Assembly (NCBI GenBank): GCA_963664835.2
Contig: CAXXUG010000020.1
Coordinates: forward strand, 434,001 to 498,000
Reading direction: 5' to 3'
Origin: G963664835 sp963664835
GTDB taxonomy: Bacteria; Chloroflexota; UBA6077; FW602-bin22; JBCLEL01
DNA: 64,000 nt
Part shown: positions 8,329-16,889 of the stretch, piece after piece
How the letters are laid out: each line of letters opens with the position of its first letter
How positions within the stretch are numbered: position 1 is the first letter of the stretch
Program-made: the position numbers and the translations under genes
Notes under the pieces: generated by a model
What the model was told of the DNA's origin: nothing
Database searches by the model: none
What the model saw: the letters and a program-made list of their open reading frames with translations, nothing else

Positions 8329-9559
8329 GACTTCGCCAGGTCCTTCCTGAGTGGCCGGGCCGAATCTGCTCTCGAGCAGATCGCTTGCGGCGGCTATCAC
8401 TCGCTCCGGGGATATCAACCGGACGCAATCGTGCGCGGCCAAGGCTTCGTCCGAGAAGTCCTAGCCGGCCGCAACGGTGAGCAGGGCAGATCCGAGCCAA
8501 CAACGATATGCCGGCTCGGATCGCCGTACGGACCGTACCGCTCGATTGAAGCCGGCCCGAAGAGGTGCACCGTCGGTGTTCCGACCCGCGACCGCCAGAT
8601 TGAGGGGCCCGCTGTCGGCGGCCCGATCACCGCTGTCGCCATCTCTAGCAGGGCGGCGAGTGAGCCGAGCGAGGGTCGCGCCTGCCAGGTTCAACGCCGG
8701 CTGGTTCATCAGTGAGGATACCCTCTCGGCAATCTCGGTCTCGGTGGAGCCGGCCGTCAGTACCACTTGAACTTCTTTGTGTTGTCTGGCTATTTCGTCG
8801 GCCACCGCTGCAAAGTGTTTTTCGGGGCCACCGCTTGACCTTTGAGCCGGCCCCCACGTGGACCACAAGAAGTTCCTTCGCCGGCGCCGCCCCTCGGCGA
8901 GGAGACGTTTGGCATCAAGCCGGTCTTCATCGGCAATCCGGAAATCGAGCTGTAGCCCTACATCGAGGCTCGGCGTCCGCTAAGAATGCCCGCGAGCGCC
9001 AAGTTCAGATCGGCGATGTGTCGGGAGGCCGGTTGCCTGCCCAGGCGGTGCGTCAGGATTCCCTGGGTCTGTCGTTCGCTGTGTCCCACAATTGGTCCTG
9101 GTGCCGGCCAATCTTGCGGCAAGCGCGCCCCACCAGAAATCCGGGCGAAATATCAGAACGGCGTCGGGTCGCCGGGATCGTATCAACAGGGCCAACTTCG
9201 CCAACTTGATGAGGCGTTCGGAAAGAAGCTGCCGGCCTCTTCGGTCGAACCAGGGAAACTCGAACTCGAACGATGCGTCGATATTCTCGTTGCCGGCAAT
9301 GACCCTCCGATTCCAGGGGCCGACGACGATCTCGATTCGTGCGGAAGCGAGCTCCCGGCGCAGTCAGGCGAAGCGCCCGGCGTGACGAAGAGCAGATCGC
9401 CCAGAGGGTCCGGTTGGAGGATCAGCAGTCGATCGGGCCGATCCGGCGGGACGGACCGCGACCGGATTGGCAACAGGCCGAGTAGTAGATCGCGACTGTA
9501 GGAGAGCCTTGGAGCCTGCGGCCAGATCACTAGTTCGGTCCGGTGAAATCCGAGGACAT
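8325..9559 (-). pseudogene. Second glycosyltransferase family 9 gene, multiply frameshifted
   Basis: Ordered GT9 fragments again lie in different frames. They are the N-terminal DRLLILQPDPLGDLLFVTP near 9400, KLALLIRSRRPDAVLIFRPD with FWWGALAARLAGTR near 9130, HFAAVADEIARQHKEVQVV with LTAGSTETEIAERVSSL near 8760, and VGTPTVHLFGPASIERYGPY near 8560. The C-terminal HDCVRLISPERVIAAASDLL lies near 8400. ATG at 9559 overlaps the stop of the intact GT9 gene upstream (TAATG), but that frame hits a stop after nine codons. It would be the middle of three tandem GT9 genes. Decay and indel error cannot be separated from sequence alone. Confidence 0.75.
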
Positions 9560-10728
9560 TATGAGGCCTCAATGGGAGCGTCTGTTGCCGGCGACGGACG
9601 GTCACTCTCCAACAACTCAGTTGCGGCGGCGAGAACCTCCTTGATGGTCATCGCCGGCATGCAGACAAACTCGTGGCAGCGTTCGATCACACCGTCGTGG
9701 AAACAGGGGCTGCAGTGTGGCCGTGACCAGAGATAGCGACCTACCTGCGGCGGCGGGCCGTAAGTGTGCGGACTCGTCGGCCCGAACAGTACCAGCGTCT
9801 TGCACCCGACAGCTGCGGCAAGGTGGGCGGTGCCGGAGTCATTGCCTATGAACAGGGCACTTCGAGAGAGCAATGCGCCCACCTCGTCGAAACTGAGGTC
9901 CCCGAGCAGCTCGATGTTCGCCCCACCGGCAATCGTGCGGATCCGCTCGTTCAGCTCCCGCTCGGCCGGCGTGCCTACCAGAGCGATCTGCAAGCCGGCT
10001 TCGAAAAGTCGCCCGGCCAAGCCGGCGTATCGTTCAGCCGGCCAGCGCTTCCGCGTCAGCTCCGTGCCAGGGTTGGCCCCGCCGCCGGGGTGCAACACGA
10101 CCAATCTGTCTGATTCAAGTCCTCGTTCGCGCAGCAGATCATGGGAACGCGTGATTCCTCCTTCGGTTGGAAAGAACTCTGGCAAAATGTGTTCGCCGTT
10201 AAGTCCGGCCGAACCCACGACCCGGATAAACAGGTCTCTTTCGTGCTCGTCCTGCAGGGGCTCGACGCCGGCGGACAGACTGAATCCCCGTCCCTGGCTA
10301 TCGATGCCGAAACGCCGGGGGATGCCTGCCAGCGTCGGCAACAGGTTCAGCCACAGGGAGCGCTCGAATACGAACGCCGCGTCGTAGCTCTGCGCCCGTA
10401 TCCTCGTTATCGTGCCAAGGTAGTCGCCTATCGAGTATCTGCCCGAACCGACGTCTCCCGCCGGCAATACTCGGGCCACTCGTGGGTTGTTTTCGATAGC
10501 CGGCCGGCTCCATTCTCCGATGAAGTAGTGAATCTCGGCCGACGGCCAATGTTCAGATATCGCTCGGAGCGCAGGCGTCGTCATCAGGGTATCGCCCAGG
10601 CAGCAACAACGCAGCAACAGGATTTTACGAGGTCTGAAACCGCTCATCGGCAATGGTCGCCGAAATAGTGTGGCCAAGAAGCGGGCAATTGCCGAGCCTA
10701 TTGGCTTCGCCGCCGATCCCAAGGGCAT
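9559..10728 (-). CDS. Glycosyltransferase family 9 (heptosyltransferase-like)
   Basis: An intact 389-residue GT9 enzyme, the family that includes ADP-heptose:LPS heptosyltransferases, acting on a lipid-linked surface glycan at the inner membrane face. The N-terminal RKILLLRCCCLGDTLMTTPA is the GT9 start signature; residues before it (about 34) may be an extension, and ATG 10647 is an alternative start. The donor-binding part has VVLHPGGGANPG, ELLGDLSFDEVGALLSRSAL, FIGNDSGTAHLAAAVG and TLVLFGPTSPHTYGP. The C-terminal CSPCFHDGVIERCHEFVCM carries the usual cysteines. It is upstream of two broken GT9 paralogues on the same strand, so it may be the only working copy. Confidence 0.92.
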   Translation of the reverse strand: MPLGSAAKPIGSAIARFLATLFRRPLPMSGFRPRKILLLRCCCLGDTLMTTPALRAISEHWPSAEIHYFIGEWSRPAIENNPRVARVLPAGDVGSGRYSIGDYLGTITRIRAQSYDAAFVFERSLWLNLLPTLAGIPRRFGIDSQGRGFSLSAGVEPLQDEHERDLFIRVVGSAGLNGEHILPEFFPTEGGITRSHDLLRERGLESDRLVVLHPGGGANPGTELTRKRWPAERYAGLAGRLFEAGLQIALVGTPAERELNERIRTIAGGANIELLGDLSFDEVGALLSRSALFIGNDSGTAHLAAAVGCKTLVLFGPTSPHTYGPPPQVGRYLWSRPHCSPCFHDGVIERCHEFVCMPAMTIKEVLAAATELLESDRPSPATDAPIEAS

Positions 10729-10751
10729 TTCAGCGTATGGGCGCCAAGCGT

Positions 10752-11186
10752 TTACGATGGCGCATCTGTCAGCGCGAAGGTGATCTGCCCCTCGGTGACC
10801 AGCTCGCCTTCCACGAGTGCCCTGCCGTGAATGCGGCCCACTGGTCCCCGTAGCCTCACAAGCTCGACCTCGAGCCGCAGAACGTCCCCAGGCACAACCG
10901 GCCGTCTAAATCGAAAACCGTCGAGCCCGGCCAGAACGGCCAGCTTGTCGGTGCCCGATTGGTGCAACAGTCCCGCTCCGCCGGCTTGAGCCAGCGCTTC
11001 TACGATCAGCACGCCCGGCATAATTGGATAGTAGGGGAAGTGTCCCTGAAAGAATGGCTCATTGCCCGATACGGTCTTGATGGCCACCGCCCTCTTGCCG
11101 TCCTCTGACCTTTCGATGACTCGATCGATCATCAGGAATGGGTAACGATGAGGAATTGCCTCTTTGATTGCGATTAGATCGAGCAA
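10752..11186 (-). CDS. fabZ: 3-hydroxyacyl-[ACP] dehydratase FabZ
   Basis: A 144-residue hot-dog fold dehydratase that removes water from 3-hydroxyacyl-ACP in type II fatty acid synthesis. The family signature IPHRYPFLMIDRV begins at residue 11. The catalytic histidine is H49 in FFQGHFP and the catalytic glutamate E63 is in PGVLIVEALAQAGG. Length is typical. It lies 23 bases before the GT9 gene on the same strand and just after a GT2 gene, a setting reminiscent of lipid-linked glycan loci where fabZ sits beside lipid-anchor genes. No lpxC or lpxA is in the window, so a lipid A role is not supported. Confidence 0.95.
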   Translation of the reverse strand: MLDLIAIKEAIPHRYPFLMIDRVIERSEDGKRAVAIKTVSGNEPFFQGHFPYYPIMPGVLIVEALAQAGGAGLLHQSGTDKLAVLAGLDGFRFRRPVVPGDVLRLEVELVRLRGPVGRIHGRALVEGELVTEGQITFALTDAPS

Positions 11187-11211
11187 GTTTGCCTCCCTGA
11201 TTCAAATAGTT

Positions 11212-12297
11212 TCACCGATCCGGCGGCGGATTCCGATCGGCGCCGGCGGCTTCGGGGTCGGTTCTCGGCTGAGGGCCGGCGTCGCCTCCCTCAATTCGAC
11301 GAAGGCGGTAGAGTACGTCCTGAAGCAACCTCCGGTTTGCCGCAATCAGGTCGGCCAGCAGCCCAATCATCCCAACCTGAAAGCCAAGCACCAGTAAGGC
11401 GCCGGATATGACCAGCGACTGGATGTGCCCGGCGCTGTCGCCGGTCGCAGCAAAATAGAGAAACCGGAGAATACCAAGCAGTCCGACGAGGCCTATCAGG
11501 GCTCCGGCGGTGATGAAGACTTTCAATGGACTGTACATCGCGTAGGTCCGGAGCAGCGTGAGTATCGATAGCTGGACGTAGCTCCAAATCCCGCGCACGA
11601 GTCGCGATTTTCTCTCCGTCGGTCGGGTTGATACCGTGACCGAGGAAATCGCCGTTCGCTCGGCGCCAGCCTGGATGATCGTCTCTAGCGTGTAGGTATA
11701 GTCCGTCAGGACATTGGTTCGCAGAGCCGCCTCGCGCGACAGGGCTCGAAAGCCGCTCGCGGCATCCGGCACCTTTGCGCCGGAAATTCGTCGTACAGTC
11801 CAACTCCCAATCGCCTGCAGCCGCCTCTTCATCGTAGAAAAATGTTGTACGTTCTGTGGCTTGCGATCGCCCACCACCACGTCGCTCTTGCCGGCTAGGA
11901 TGGGTTGAATCAGACTTGGAATCTCCCTCGGGTCGTATTGGCCGTCCGCGTCCAGGTTTACGACGATATCGGCGCCGATCCTGAGCGCCGCGTCCAGTCC
12001 GGTCCGGTATGCGGCCGCTAGCCCACGGTTGCTGGCGTGATGAAGAACGTAGTCGGCCCCGGCTCGCCTGGCAATTGCCGCGGTGTCATCGATCGAGCCG
12101 TCGTCGACGACGATGACGACTATCTCGGCAATGCCCGCGATCCGGCGGGGAATCTCCCTGATCACGGAGCCAATGTGCTGCGCTTCGTCCTTGGCCGGTA
12201 TCTGGACGACAAGCCGAGGGCGGTTACTGCGCTGTCCATCGACGCTCGGGTCGGAGGAGGATTTCGACGCGATGTCAGCCGGCATAATCGTTGTCAC
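11212..12297 (-). CDS. Family 2 glycosyltransferase with C-terminal membrane helices
   Basis: A 361-residue polyprenyl-phosphate glycosyltransferase-type protein (GtrB/dolichyl-phosphate mannosyltransferase group), which loads a sugar onto a lipid carrier. The GT-A domain covers roughly residues 25-240 with QIPAKDEAQHIGSVI, VVDDGSIDDT and the metal-binding motif NLDADGQYDP. Two strongly hydrophobic segments follow: VFITAGALIGLVGLLGIL and SLVISGALLVLGFQVGMIGL. The tail is charged and proline-rich. GTG at 12297 is used; ATG at 12285 is also possible. The gene heads the minus-strand run fabZ-GT9-GT9-GT9. Confidence 0.9.
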   Translation of the reverse strand: MTTIMPADIASKSSSDPSVDGQRSNRPRLVVQIPAKDEAQHIGSVIREIPRRIAGIAEIVVIVVDDGSIDDTAAIARRAGADYVLHHASNRGLAAAYRTGLDAALRIGADIVVNLDADGQYDPREIPSLIQPILAGKSDVVVGDRKPQNVQHFSTMKRRLQAIGSWTVRRISGAKVPDAASGFRALSREAALRTNVLTDYTYTLETIIQAGAERTAISSVTVSTRPTERKSRLVRGIWSYVQLSILTLLRTYAMYSPLKVFITAGALIGLVGLLGILRFLYFAATGDSAGHIQSLVISGALLVLGFQVGMIGLLADLIAANRRLLQDVLYRLRRIEGGDAGPQPRTDPEAAGADRNPPPDR

Positions 12298-12692
12298 TGG
12301 GCGCTCGCCGACTCAATCTACGAGGTGGAGATGCTTCGAGTTGGTGGAAACAGACCGCATGCGTCGATCCTCACGGCGTTCAATCATCCTGATCACTACC
12401 GGTCAGATTACGGCCTATCGTCCTATTGGGCAAGTTTCGAAGGGAAAGTAGTGCACTTGACGAGTAGGATCGTCACCTAAACGGCCGCGCCCTGGTTGCG
12501 TCAAAGTTGAGGAGAGTAGGTACTCGAGCGCCGAAAGATGCCATCTGCTCCGACTAATTCGGCCGTCTAGGGCAAGAATCACGATTGTGTGACCTCATCA
12601 CACACTCCTGAGAGCCAGTTGCACGTCCTGGAGTGGCGAGATTTCGACAAGACTCTAGTTTCGGGGCTCTTCGGGGAGGCAATCCGAGTCCT
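12298..12692. other. Intergenic region without a supported gene
   Basis: This stretch lies between the convergent ends of local transcription units. Open frames on both strands are shadows without motifs. A weak promoter-like TTGCCC and TAATCT pair with 17-base spacing faces the GT2 gene, but no stronger signal is present. The following 200 bases hold repeat and transposase remnants, described separately. Confidence 0.45.
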
Positions 12693-12736
12693 GAAATCGC
12701 CCAGATATGCTCCGGAATCGAAATAAGTCGGAACAG

Positions 12737-12865
12737 ATGGACGCGTGCTTGGATGTTTGGGTAATCATGCCCAATCATGTGCACGGCATTTTGGCGTTGG
12801 TAGAGGCGGGTTTGAAACCCGCCTCTACGGCAGTCGTGAGGCATGGACTGCCGGAAATCGCCTAG
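12737..12865 (+). pseudogene. Fragment of REP-associated tyrosine (Y1/HUH) transposase
   Basis: ATG 12737 opens a 42-codon frame whose core reads DVWVIMPNHVHGILALVE. PNHVHGIL is the HUH metal-binding motif of the Y1 (TnpA-REP) transposase family. The N-terminal strands and the C-terminal catalytic tyrosine region are missing, so this is a relic. Part of the frame is made by a 29-base GTAG-footed palindrome (12800-12828), as if a repeat had inserted into the gene. A complete relative of the family lies at 59444-59983. Confidence 0.65.
12800..12828. repeat. REP-like perfect palindrome with GTAG foot
   Basis: GTAGAGGCGGGTTT and its exact reverse complement are separated by one base, giving 14-base arms. 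The GTAG foot is the tetranucleotide recognised by known REP transposases. It sits inside the Y1-transposase fragment. Confidence 0.75.
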
Positions 12866-12923
12866 ATTTGCTCCGGAATTGGAATAAGTTGGAACAGGTG
12901 CGAGAGATTCTCCGAGCTTCTAT

Positions 12924-14450
12924 CTAGGAACCGTCGGGTGCCCTCCGGGTGAAGCCTTCGTAGGTCATAAAAGTGTCGCCGGCGGGCTCGGTCAAATCGA
13001 TCTGGTTGACGATGACCTGCAAGGTGGCTCCGGCAGGAGCCTCTATCCGTCCCGCCCTGGTGTAGTTGTCTTCCGTGAGCCGCGTCCCTTGCAGGATCGG
13101 GTAGATAATACAACTCTCGCCCGGCTGAATCGTCATCTCTTCTCCTGGACGTTGGTCGGCGTAATGGCAGACCGAACTCACCTCGCCATCCGGATCCGAG
13201 AGTGTGATAGTGGCCTGATTAGAGCCCGTATTCATCACCGCGATGCCAGACACATATCCCTGGTCGTTGGGGTTGTTATGCTGCAACAGTGGAAGGAAGA
13301 TCCGATTCCCGCCGGCCGAGGTGAACATCCCGTACGCGGCCTGCTGCGCGGTGCCCAGGGTGTTTATCTGGTTCACTATGCCAACCAGTTGTGAACCGCT
13401 GGTGCCTTGAAATATAGCTCCTCCATACTTGAAACGAGTTGGATTGGCAACTTCCTCTCGGTTGAACTTCAAAGGGAAGATCGTGCAGGGAGAGCCGGCA
13501 GGGATGAGCAGCTCATTTGCATTGTTTGGGTTCACACAGGTGGCCTCAGCGCCAAACTCAAGGGCAATCCCGTCGACCGTCGCCGTGACCGTGCTCTCGG
13601 TGTCTCCGATATTTTGCAGTTGGATGCCGGTGATCCACTGCTCGGCTCCATTCAGATCCTGGACCAAGGGCGCGTAAAGGATTGGGCCCCCTTCGTGAAA
13701 TCCCGAGTAGCTCATCAATCCTTCGCCATCGGACTGATTGACGATCGCCCCCACCGGTCCACCAACCGATGTGATGGTCGCTGACCCCACCCAGCGATCA
13801 CTCTCGTTTCCACCCTCGTCCGGTCCGTCCAGGGCGGTCTGGGTTGTCTGGTCGATTCTGTACGAGGCACCCGGTTGAATGGTCTGAGGGGCAGTTGTGA
13901 GTTCTCTGGTCGACCTGCCTGGAAGTCCAGAGGGCTTGAACGCCACCGTAACTGTCACCGGAACCGAGGAGGCGTTCTGTATGTACAGCTCGCTCTGCGT
14001 GCCGCCGTTGTTTCGCTGAAGCAACGGAACGTAGACTGTCTCGCTGATCGCTGATATGGCCGAGTAGCTGCCCGCCATTTCGGAAGGTTGCTGGCGCCAA
14101 AGGTTAGCCACCGCCGCGATCTCGGTATCGGATTGGACCACCACCGACCCGTTGAATCCGCTGGCCACCGGCATGGGGAAAAAGGTATGGCCGGCCAACG
14201 GTCCGACCTGCCTCGAATCCGTGAGCACGACGGTCCCGTTGGCGTCGTAGTAGGTGGCGGTAATGGTCGCTGTCTTCGAATCGTCGAGGTTTTGCACCTG
14301 CCATCCAGTCGTCCATACGCCGCCAAAGTTTGCGACCCTTGCAGCGGATGCGGTTTCCTGTGAAAAGGGACCTCCGACCAAGAATGCCACCGCCAAGACG
14401 AAAACTGCCGCCACGGTTATCGCCAAGCCGGCCGGAACTGGTGCGCGCAC
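12924..14450 (-). CDS. Secreted beta-rich repeat protein, function unknown
   Basis: A 508-residue exported protein. The N-terminus has a signal-anchor helix (LAITVAAVFVLAVAFLVGG) followed by Ala-rich cleavage-like residues. The rest consists of several similar beta-sandwich-like modules marked by phrases such as TTGWQVQNLDDSKTATITA, SELYIQNASSVPVTVTVAF, TGIQLQNIGDTESTVTATV and VSGIAVMNTGSNQATITLS. Each describes a strand pair of about 100-130 residues. There are no catalytic motifs and few cysteines (one pair near CVNPNNANELLIPAGSPC). GTG is the start codon. It lies downstream of the methyltransferase/GT2 pair and may be a cell-surface or extracellular structural protein. Confidence 0.8.
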   Translation of the reverse strand: MRAPVPAGLAITVAAVFVLAVAFLVGGPFSQETASAARVANFGGVWTTGWQVQNLDDSKTATITATYYDANGTVVLTDSRQVGPLAGHTFFPMPVASGFNGSVVVQSDTEIAAVANLWRQQPSEMAGSYSAISAISETVYVPLLQRNNGGTQSELYIQNASSVPVTVTVAFKPSGLPGRSTRELTTAPQTIQPGASYRIDQTTQTALDGPDEGGNESDRWVGSATITSVGGPVGAIVNQSDGEGLMSYSGFHEGGPILYAPLVQDLNGAEQWITGIQLQNIGDTESTVTATVDGIALEFGAEATCVNPNNANELLIPAGSPCTIFPLKFNREEVANPTRFKYGGAIFQGTSGSQLVGIVNQINTLGTAQQAAYGMFTSAGGNRIFLPLLQHNNPNDQGYVSGIAVMNTGSNQATITLSDPDGEVSSVCHYADQRPGEEMTIQPGESCIIYPILQGTRLTEDNYTRAGRIEAPAGATLQVIVNQIDLTEPAGDTFMTYEGFTRRAPDGS

Positions 14451-14591
14451 TATGCTTGTCGCACCGTCTCAGATTTCTCTTGGTACATTCTCGGTTGTTG
14501 CATTTGAACTCCGCGAGGGCCGAAGTGCAGGCGATACGACTCAACTGAATCAGCGCCAATAGACTCTATCACAACCCCTAGAAGGCTCTGA

Positions 14592-15344
14592 CTATCCTGG
14601 CAAATGGCCCGTTTGCTTGCCAGGGTCGGCCTTGACTGCTAGGAACAGGAACGAGTCCGCTAGATCGAGCGGCAGTGCGTCGGCTACCAGCAGACGTATC
14701 AGCTTCAGGGGCCGGCTCAAGAACCATCGCCTCTCTCGGGCATTGCTCGGAATTGGCAGGTTGTGTCTCACCGTCGCAACTATCATGAGATCGTTCGCCT
14801 CGATCAACTTTATCCACTCGCGTCTCGTCGCGTAGCGTTGGATGGGTTGACCGTCATCGAACGGGGTGCCATTGCGCCATACGTGGAGCGTATGCAGCAA
14901 AGAGTAAGCGTTCGGCAATAGGATGCCGACCAGACCATCCCGCCGCACGACCCTTGCCATCTCGGCGATGCCCAGAGCCGGCTGCTCGTAGTGTTCGACA
15001 CTCCCCAGGTTCAATACATAGTCGAACGACTCGTCGGGGAAGGGAAGCCGCTGTCCATCGCCCTGGACGAATCGGCTGCTTGTTCGCGACGAGCCGGTTC
15101 GGACGGCCTCATAAGAAATGTCGATGCCGAAGGCCGCGATTCCACGCTCCATCGCGAGGTCGACCACTCCGCCGGTCCCACAGGAGACGTCCAGCAGCGA
15201 ACTCCCGGGTTGAACCCTCAGCATCCGCAGCGCCCACAGGTAATACGAGTCCAACTGTCCCAGTTTGCCATCGGCGTGGAGGCGGTCATAGGTTTCCATC
15301 GGGCTCGCATCGGAGGGGTCGCGCTCGGTTCGAAACTCGATCAC
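14592..15344 (-). CDS. Class I SAM-dependent methyltransferase
   Basis: A 250-residue methyltransferase. The open frame extends far upstream, but that part is antisense-like, Arg-rich and overlaps the GT2 gene. GTG at 15344 is chosen because it forms a GTGA overlap with the GT2 stop and because methyltransferase homology begins soon after (METYDRLHADGKLGQLDSYY). The SAM site is LLDVSCGTGGVVDLAMERG, with the acidic strand GIAAFGID, then LPFPDESFDYVLNLGSVEH and GLVGILLPNAYS. It probably methylates a glycan or lipid intermediate made by the coupled glycosyltransferase. Confidence 0.9.
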   Translation of the reverse strand: MIEFRTERDPSDASPMETYDRLHADGKLGQLDSYYLWALRMLRVQPGSSLLDVSCGTGGVVDLAMERGIAAFGIDISYEAVRTGSSRTSSRFVQGDGQRLPFPDESFDYVLNLGSVEHYEQPALGIAEMARVVRRDGLVGILLPNAYSLLHTLHVWRNGTPFDDGQPIQRYATRREWIKLIEANDLMIVATVRHNLPIPSNARERRWFLSRPLKLIRLLVADALPLDLADSFLFLAVKADPGKQTGHLPG

Positions 15345-16264
15345 GAGGTGGTCGCGTCCTGCCGGTTTTGTCGGCGATGCAATGCGGCGGACGGACGGCA
15401 GGTCCCGAGTGATCCGGCGACGAGCGACTCGACTACGTCCCAGCGGCCGCGCAGCGCGCCGGCCAGGACGCCTCGCCCCAGGTAGAGGAACGTTGCAGCG
15501 GCCGCCGTCAACCAATACAGTCCCCGGGCATGCTTCCGGAAGTACAGTAGCCGGCTGCGGGACCGCAGCCAGGCTCGAGTTGGACTGTTCGCGCCAGCTG
15601 AGCTCGCAACTCGGTGCCATACGACCGCCGATGGCACGGCGCCGATCCGGAAGCCGGCGCCGCGCATCCGCATGCAAAGGTCGTTGTCCTCGCTGAACAT
15701 GAAGAATCGCTCGTCCAACTCGCCAACAACGTTTAACGCAGCCATACGCAACAGCAGTGCGCAACCGGTGGCGAAATCTACCGGCACCGGCTCCTGCCCC
15801 TTCAGCTGTTCCTCCCTGATTCGGCGGGCGAACGGCCAAACGACCAGAGTGCGCGCGCCGGCGTGCCACAGGCTTCGCCTGTCGTCGTGGGAATAAACTG
15901 CCGCTGTCAGCGCGCAGAATCTGAGGTTCTCGTCCGCGCAGTTGACCAGGCGTCCTATCGCGTCCGGCGCGACCTCTGCATCGTTGTTCAACAGGAGCGC
16001 GTAGTCAGCCGCCAACTCCCGCGCGACGGCCAGGCCGGCGTTGCAGCCGGCGGCGAATCCTCGGTTGCGTTCGAGCCGGCGGTAAATGAGCCCGGGCAGA
16101 ATGTCGCGGTATTCGGACTCACTCGAGCGGTCTGAGCCGTTGTCGACCAGGACGACAACCAGATCTTGGTAGTGGCTTTCCCGCAGTGATCGCAAACACG
16201 CAGTCGTCTCCGCAGGCCGGTTCCAGTCTACGACGATGACCGCGACACGTGGGTGGTTCGCCAT
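15341..16264 (-). CDS. Family 2 glycosyltransferase (rhamnosyltransferase-like)
   Basis: A 307-residue GT-A enzyme. The nucleotide-binding start is VAVIVVDWNRPAETTACLRS. It continues VVLVDNGSDRS and LLLNNDAEVAPD, where the DxD-like NDAE coordinates the metal. FFMFSEDNDLCMRMRGAGF is the acceptor-side ED motif typical of rhamnosyltransferase-like GT2 proteins. A hydrophobic C-terminal segment (LYWLTAAAATFLYLG) may associate with the membrane. Its stop overlaps the start of the methyltransferase, and it lies directly downstream of the acetyltransferase array. Confidence 0.92.
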   Translation of the reverse strand: MANHPRVAVIVVDWNRPAETTACLRSLRESHYQDLVVVLVDNGSDRSSESEYRDILPGLIYRRLERNRGFAAGCNAGLAVARELAADYALLLNNDAEVAPDAIGRLVNCADENLRFCALTAAVYSHDDRRSLWHAGARTLVVWPFARRIREEQLKGQEPVPVDFATGCALLLRMAALNVVGELDERFFMFSEDNDLCMRMRGAGFRIGAVPSAVVWHRVASSAGANSPTRAWLRSRSRLLYFRKHARGLYWLTAAAATFLYLGRGVLAGALRGRWDVVESLVAGSLGTCRPSAALHRRQNRQDATTS

Positions 16265-16268
16265 GGAT

Positions 16269-16889
16269 CTATGGAAGCTCGGCGAGAGGCTTCGGCTCCT
16301 CGGGCAGGAGGTGGCTCAGCCTGCTATCCCGGAACTCGGTCGCGAGGCAGTCCATCAGTAGAAGGTCGTAACCCTTGCCTCCCCGCCACCTGGTCTGCCG
16401 CCAACGGCCGGCCATTCGAAAGCCGGCCCGCTGATAGGCTTTGATGCCTCCTACGTTCGCGGAGTGTACCTTCAGAAAGACGTTGTGCAGTCCCAGACAG
16501 GTGAAGCCGTAGTCGAGCATCAGCCGGGCGACCTCGGTACCATAGCCCTTGCCCCAACTCTCCTTATCGCCGATAAAGATGTCGAATTCGGCCGTGCGGT
16601 GAACCTGGCTGATGTCGAACAATCCGGTGTCGCCGACAGGACGCAGGCTGGCCATCTCATAGATCGTGAAATATACGGAGCCGTCGTTCTTGATTACGCT
16701 TTCGTACCATTCTTCGACTTTTTCGCGGCCTGTCGGTTGCATACCTCCGTAATAGCGTATTGCCTCGAAGTCGTTGAACCACCTCTCGAATAAAGGCGCC
16801 AGGTCGCGTCGGAGAGGTCCCAGAGCCACCTTATCGCCGGCGATGTTGATGATCGGCTGTTGGCCGGCCGGCTCGCTCGTGTCTGTCAT
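16269..16889 (-). CDS. GNAT N-acetyltransferase, array member 1 (last in the transcript)
   Basis: A 206-residue RimJ/RimL-type (Acetyltransf_3) GNAT enzyme expected to move acetyl from acetyl-CoA to an amine in the cytoplasm. It shares the array-wide N-terminal PIINIAGDKVALGPLRRDL. The CoA pyrophosphate motif is SWGKGYGTEVARL, followed by CLGLHNVFLKV and AYQRAGFRMAGR. The presumed acceptor segment is distinctive: GGMQPTGREKVEEWY. The longer open frame starts at 16958, but ATG 16889 overlaps the upstream stop (ATGA) and matches the start of all paralogues. It ends four bases before the GT2 gene. The substrate is unknown. Confidence 0.9.
   Translation of the reverse strand: MTDTSEPAGQQPIINIAGDKVALGPLRRDLAPLFERWFNDFEAIRYYGGMQPTGREKVEEWYESVIKNDGSVYFTIYEMASLRPVGDTGLFDISQVHRTAEFDIFIGDKESWGKGYGTEVARLMLDYGFTCLGLHNVFLKVHSANVGGIKAYQRAGFRMAGRWRQTRWRGGKGYDLLLMDCLATEFRDSRLSHLLPEEPKPLAELP

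Larger units (their letters stand above)
12693..12900 (+). repeat. Pair of ~47-bp direct repeats flanking a transposase remnant
   Basis: The segment 12693-12738 is repeated at 12854-12900 in the same orientation. Both start GAAATCGCC and contain GCTCCGGAAT followed by AATAAGT and GGAACAG, with about six or seven differences over 47 bases. The interval between them encodes a fragment of a Y1-type (REP-associated) transposase and a perfect palindrome. The layout suggests internal duplication of a transposase coding segment or a small mobile unit. Confidence 0.6.

Noticed and set aside
15345..15869. N-terminal 175-codon extension of the 14.6 kb methyltransferase
   Set aside because: The extension overlaps the GT2 gene in another frame and is Arg-rich without homology; the GTG at 15344 with a GTGA overlap is the better start.
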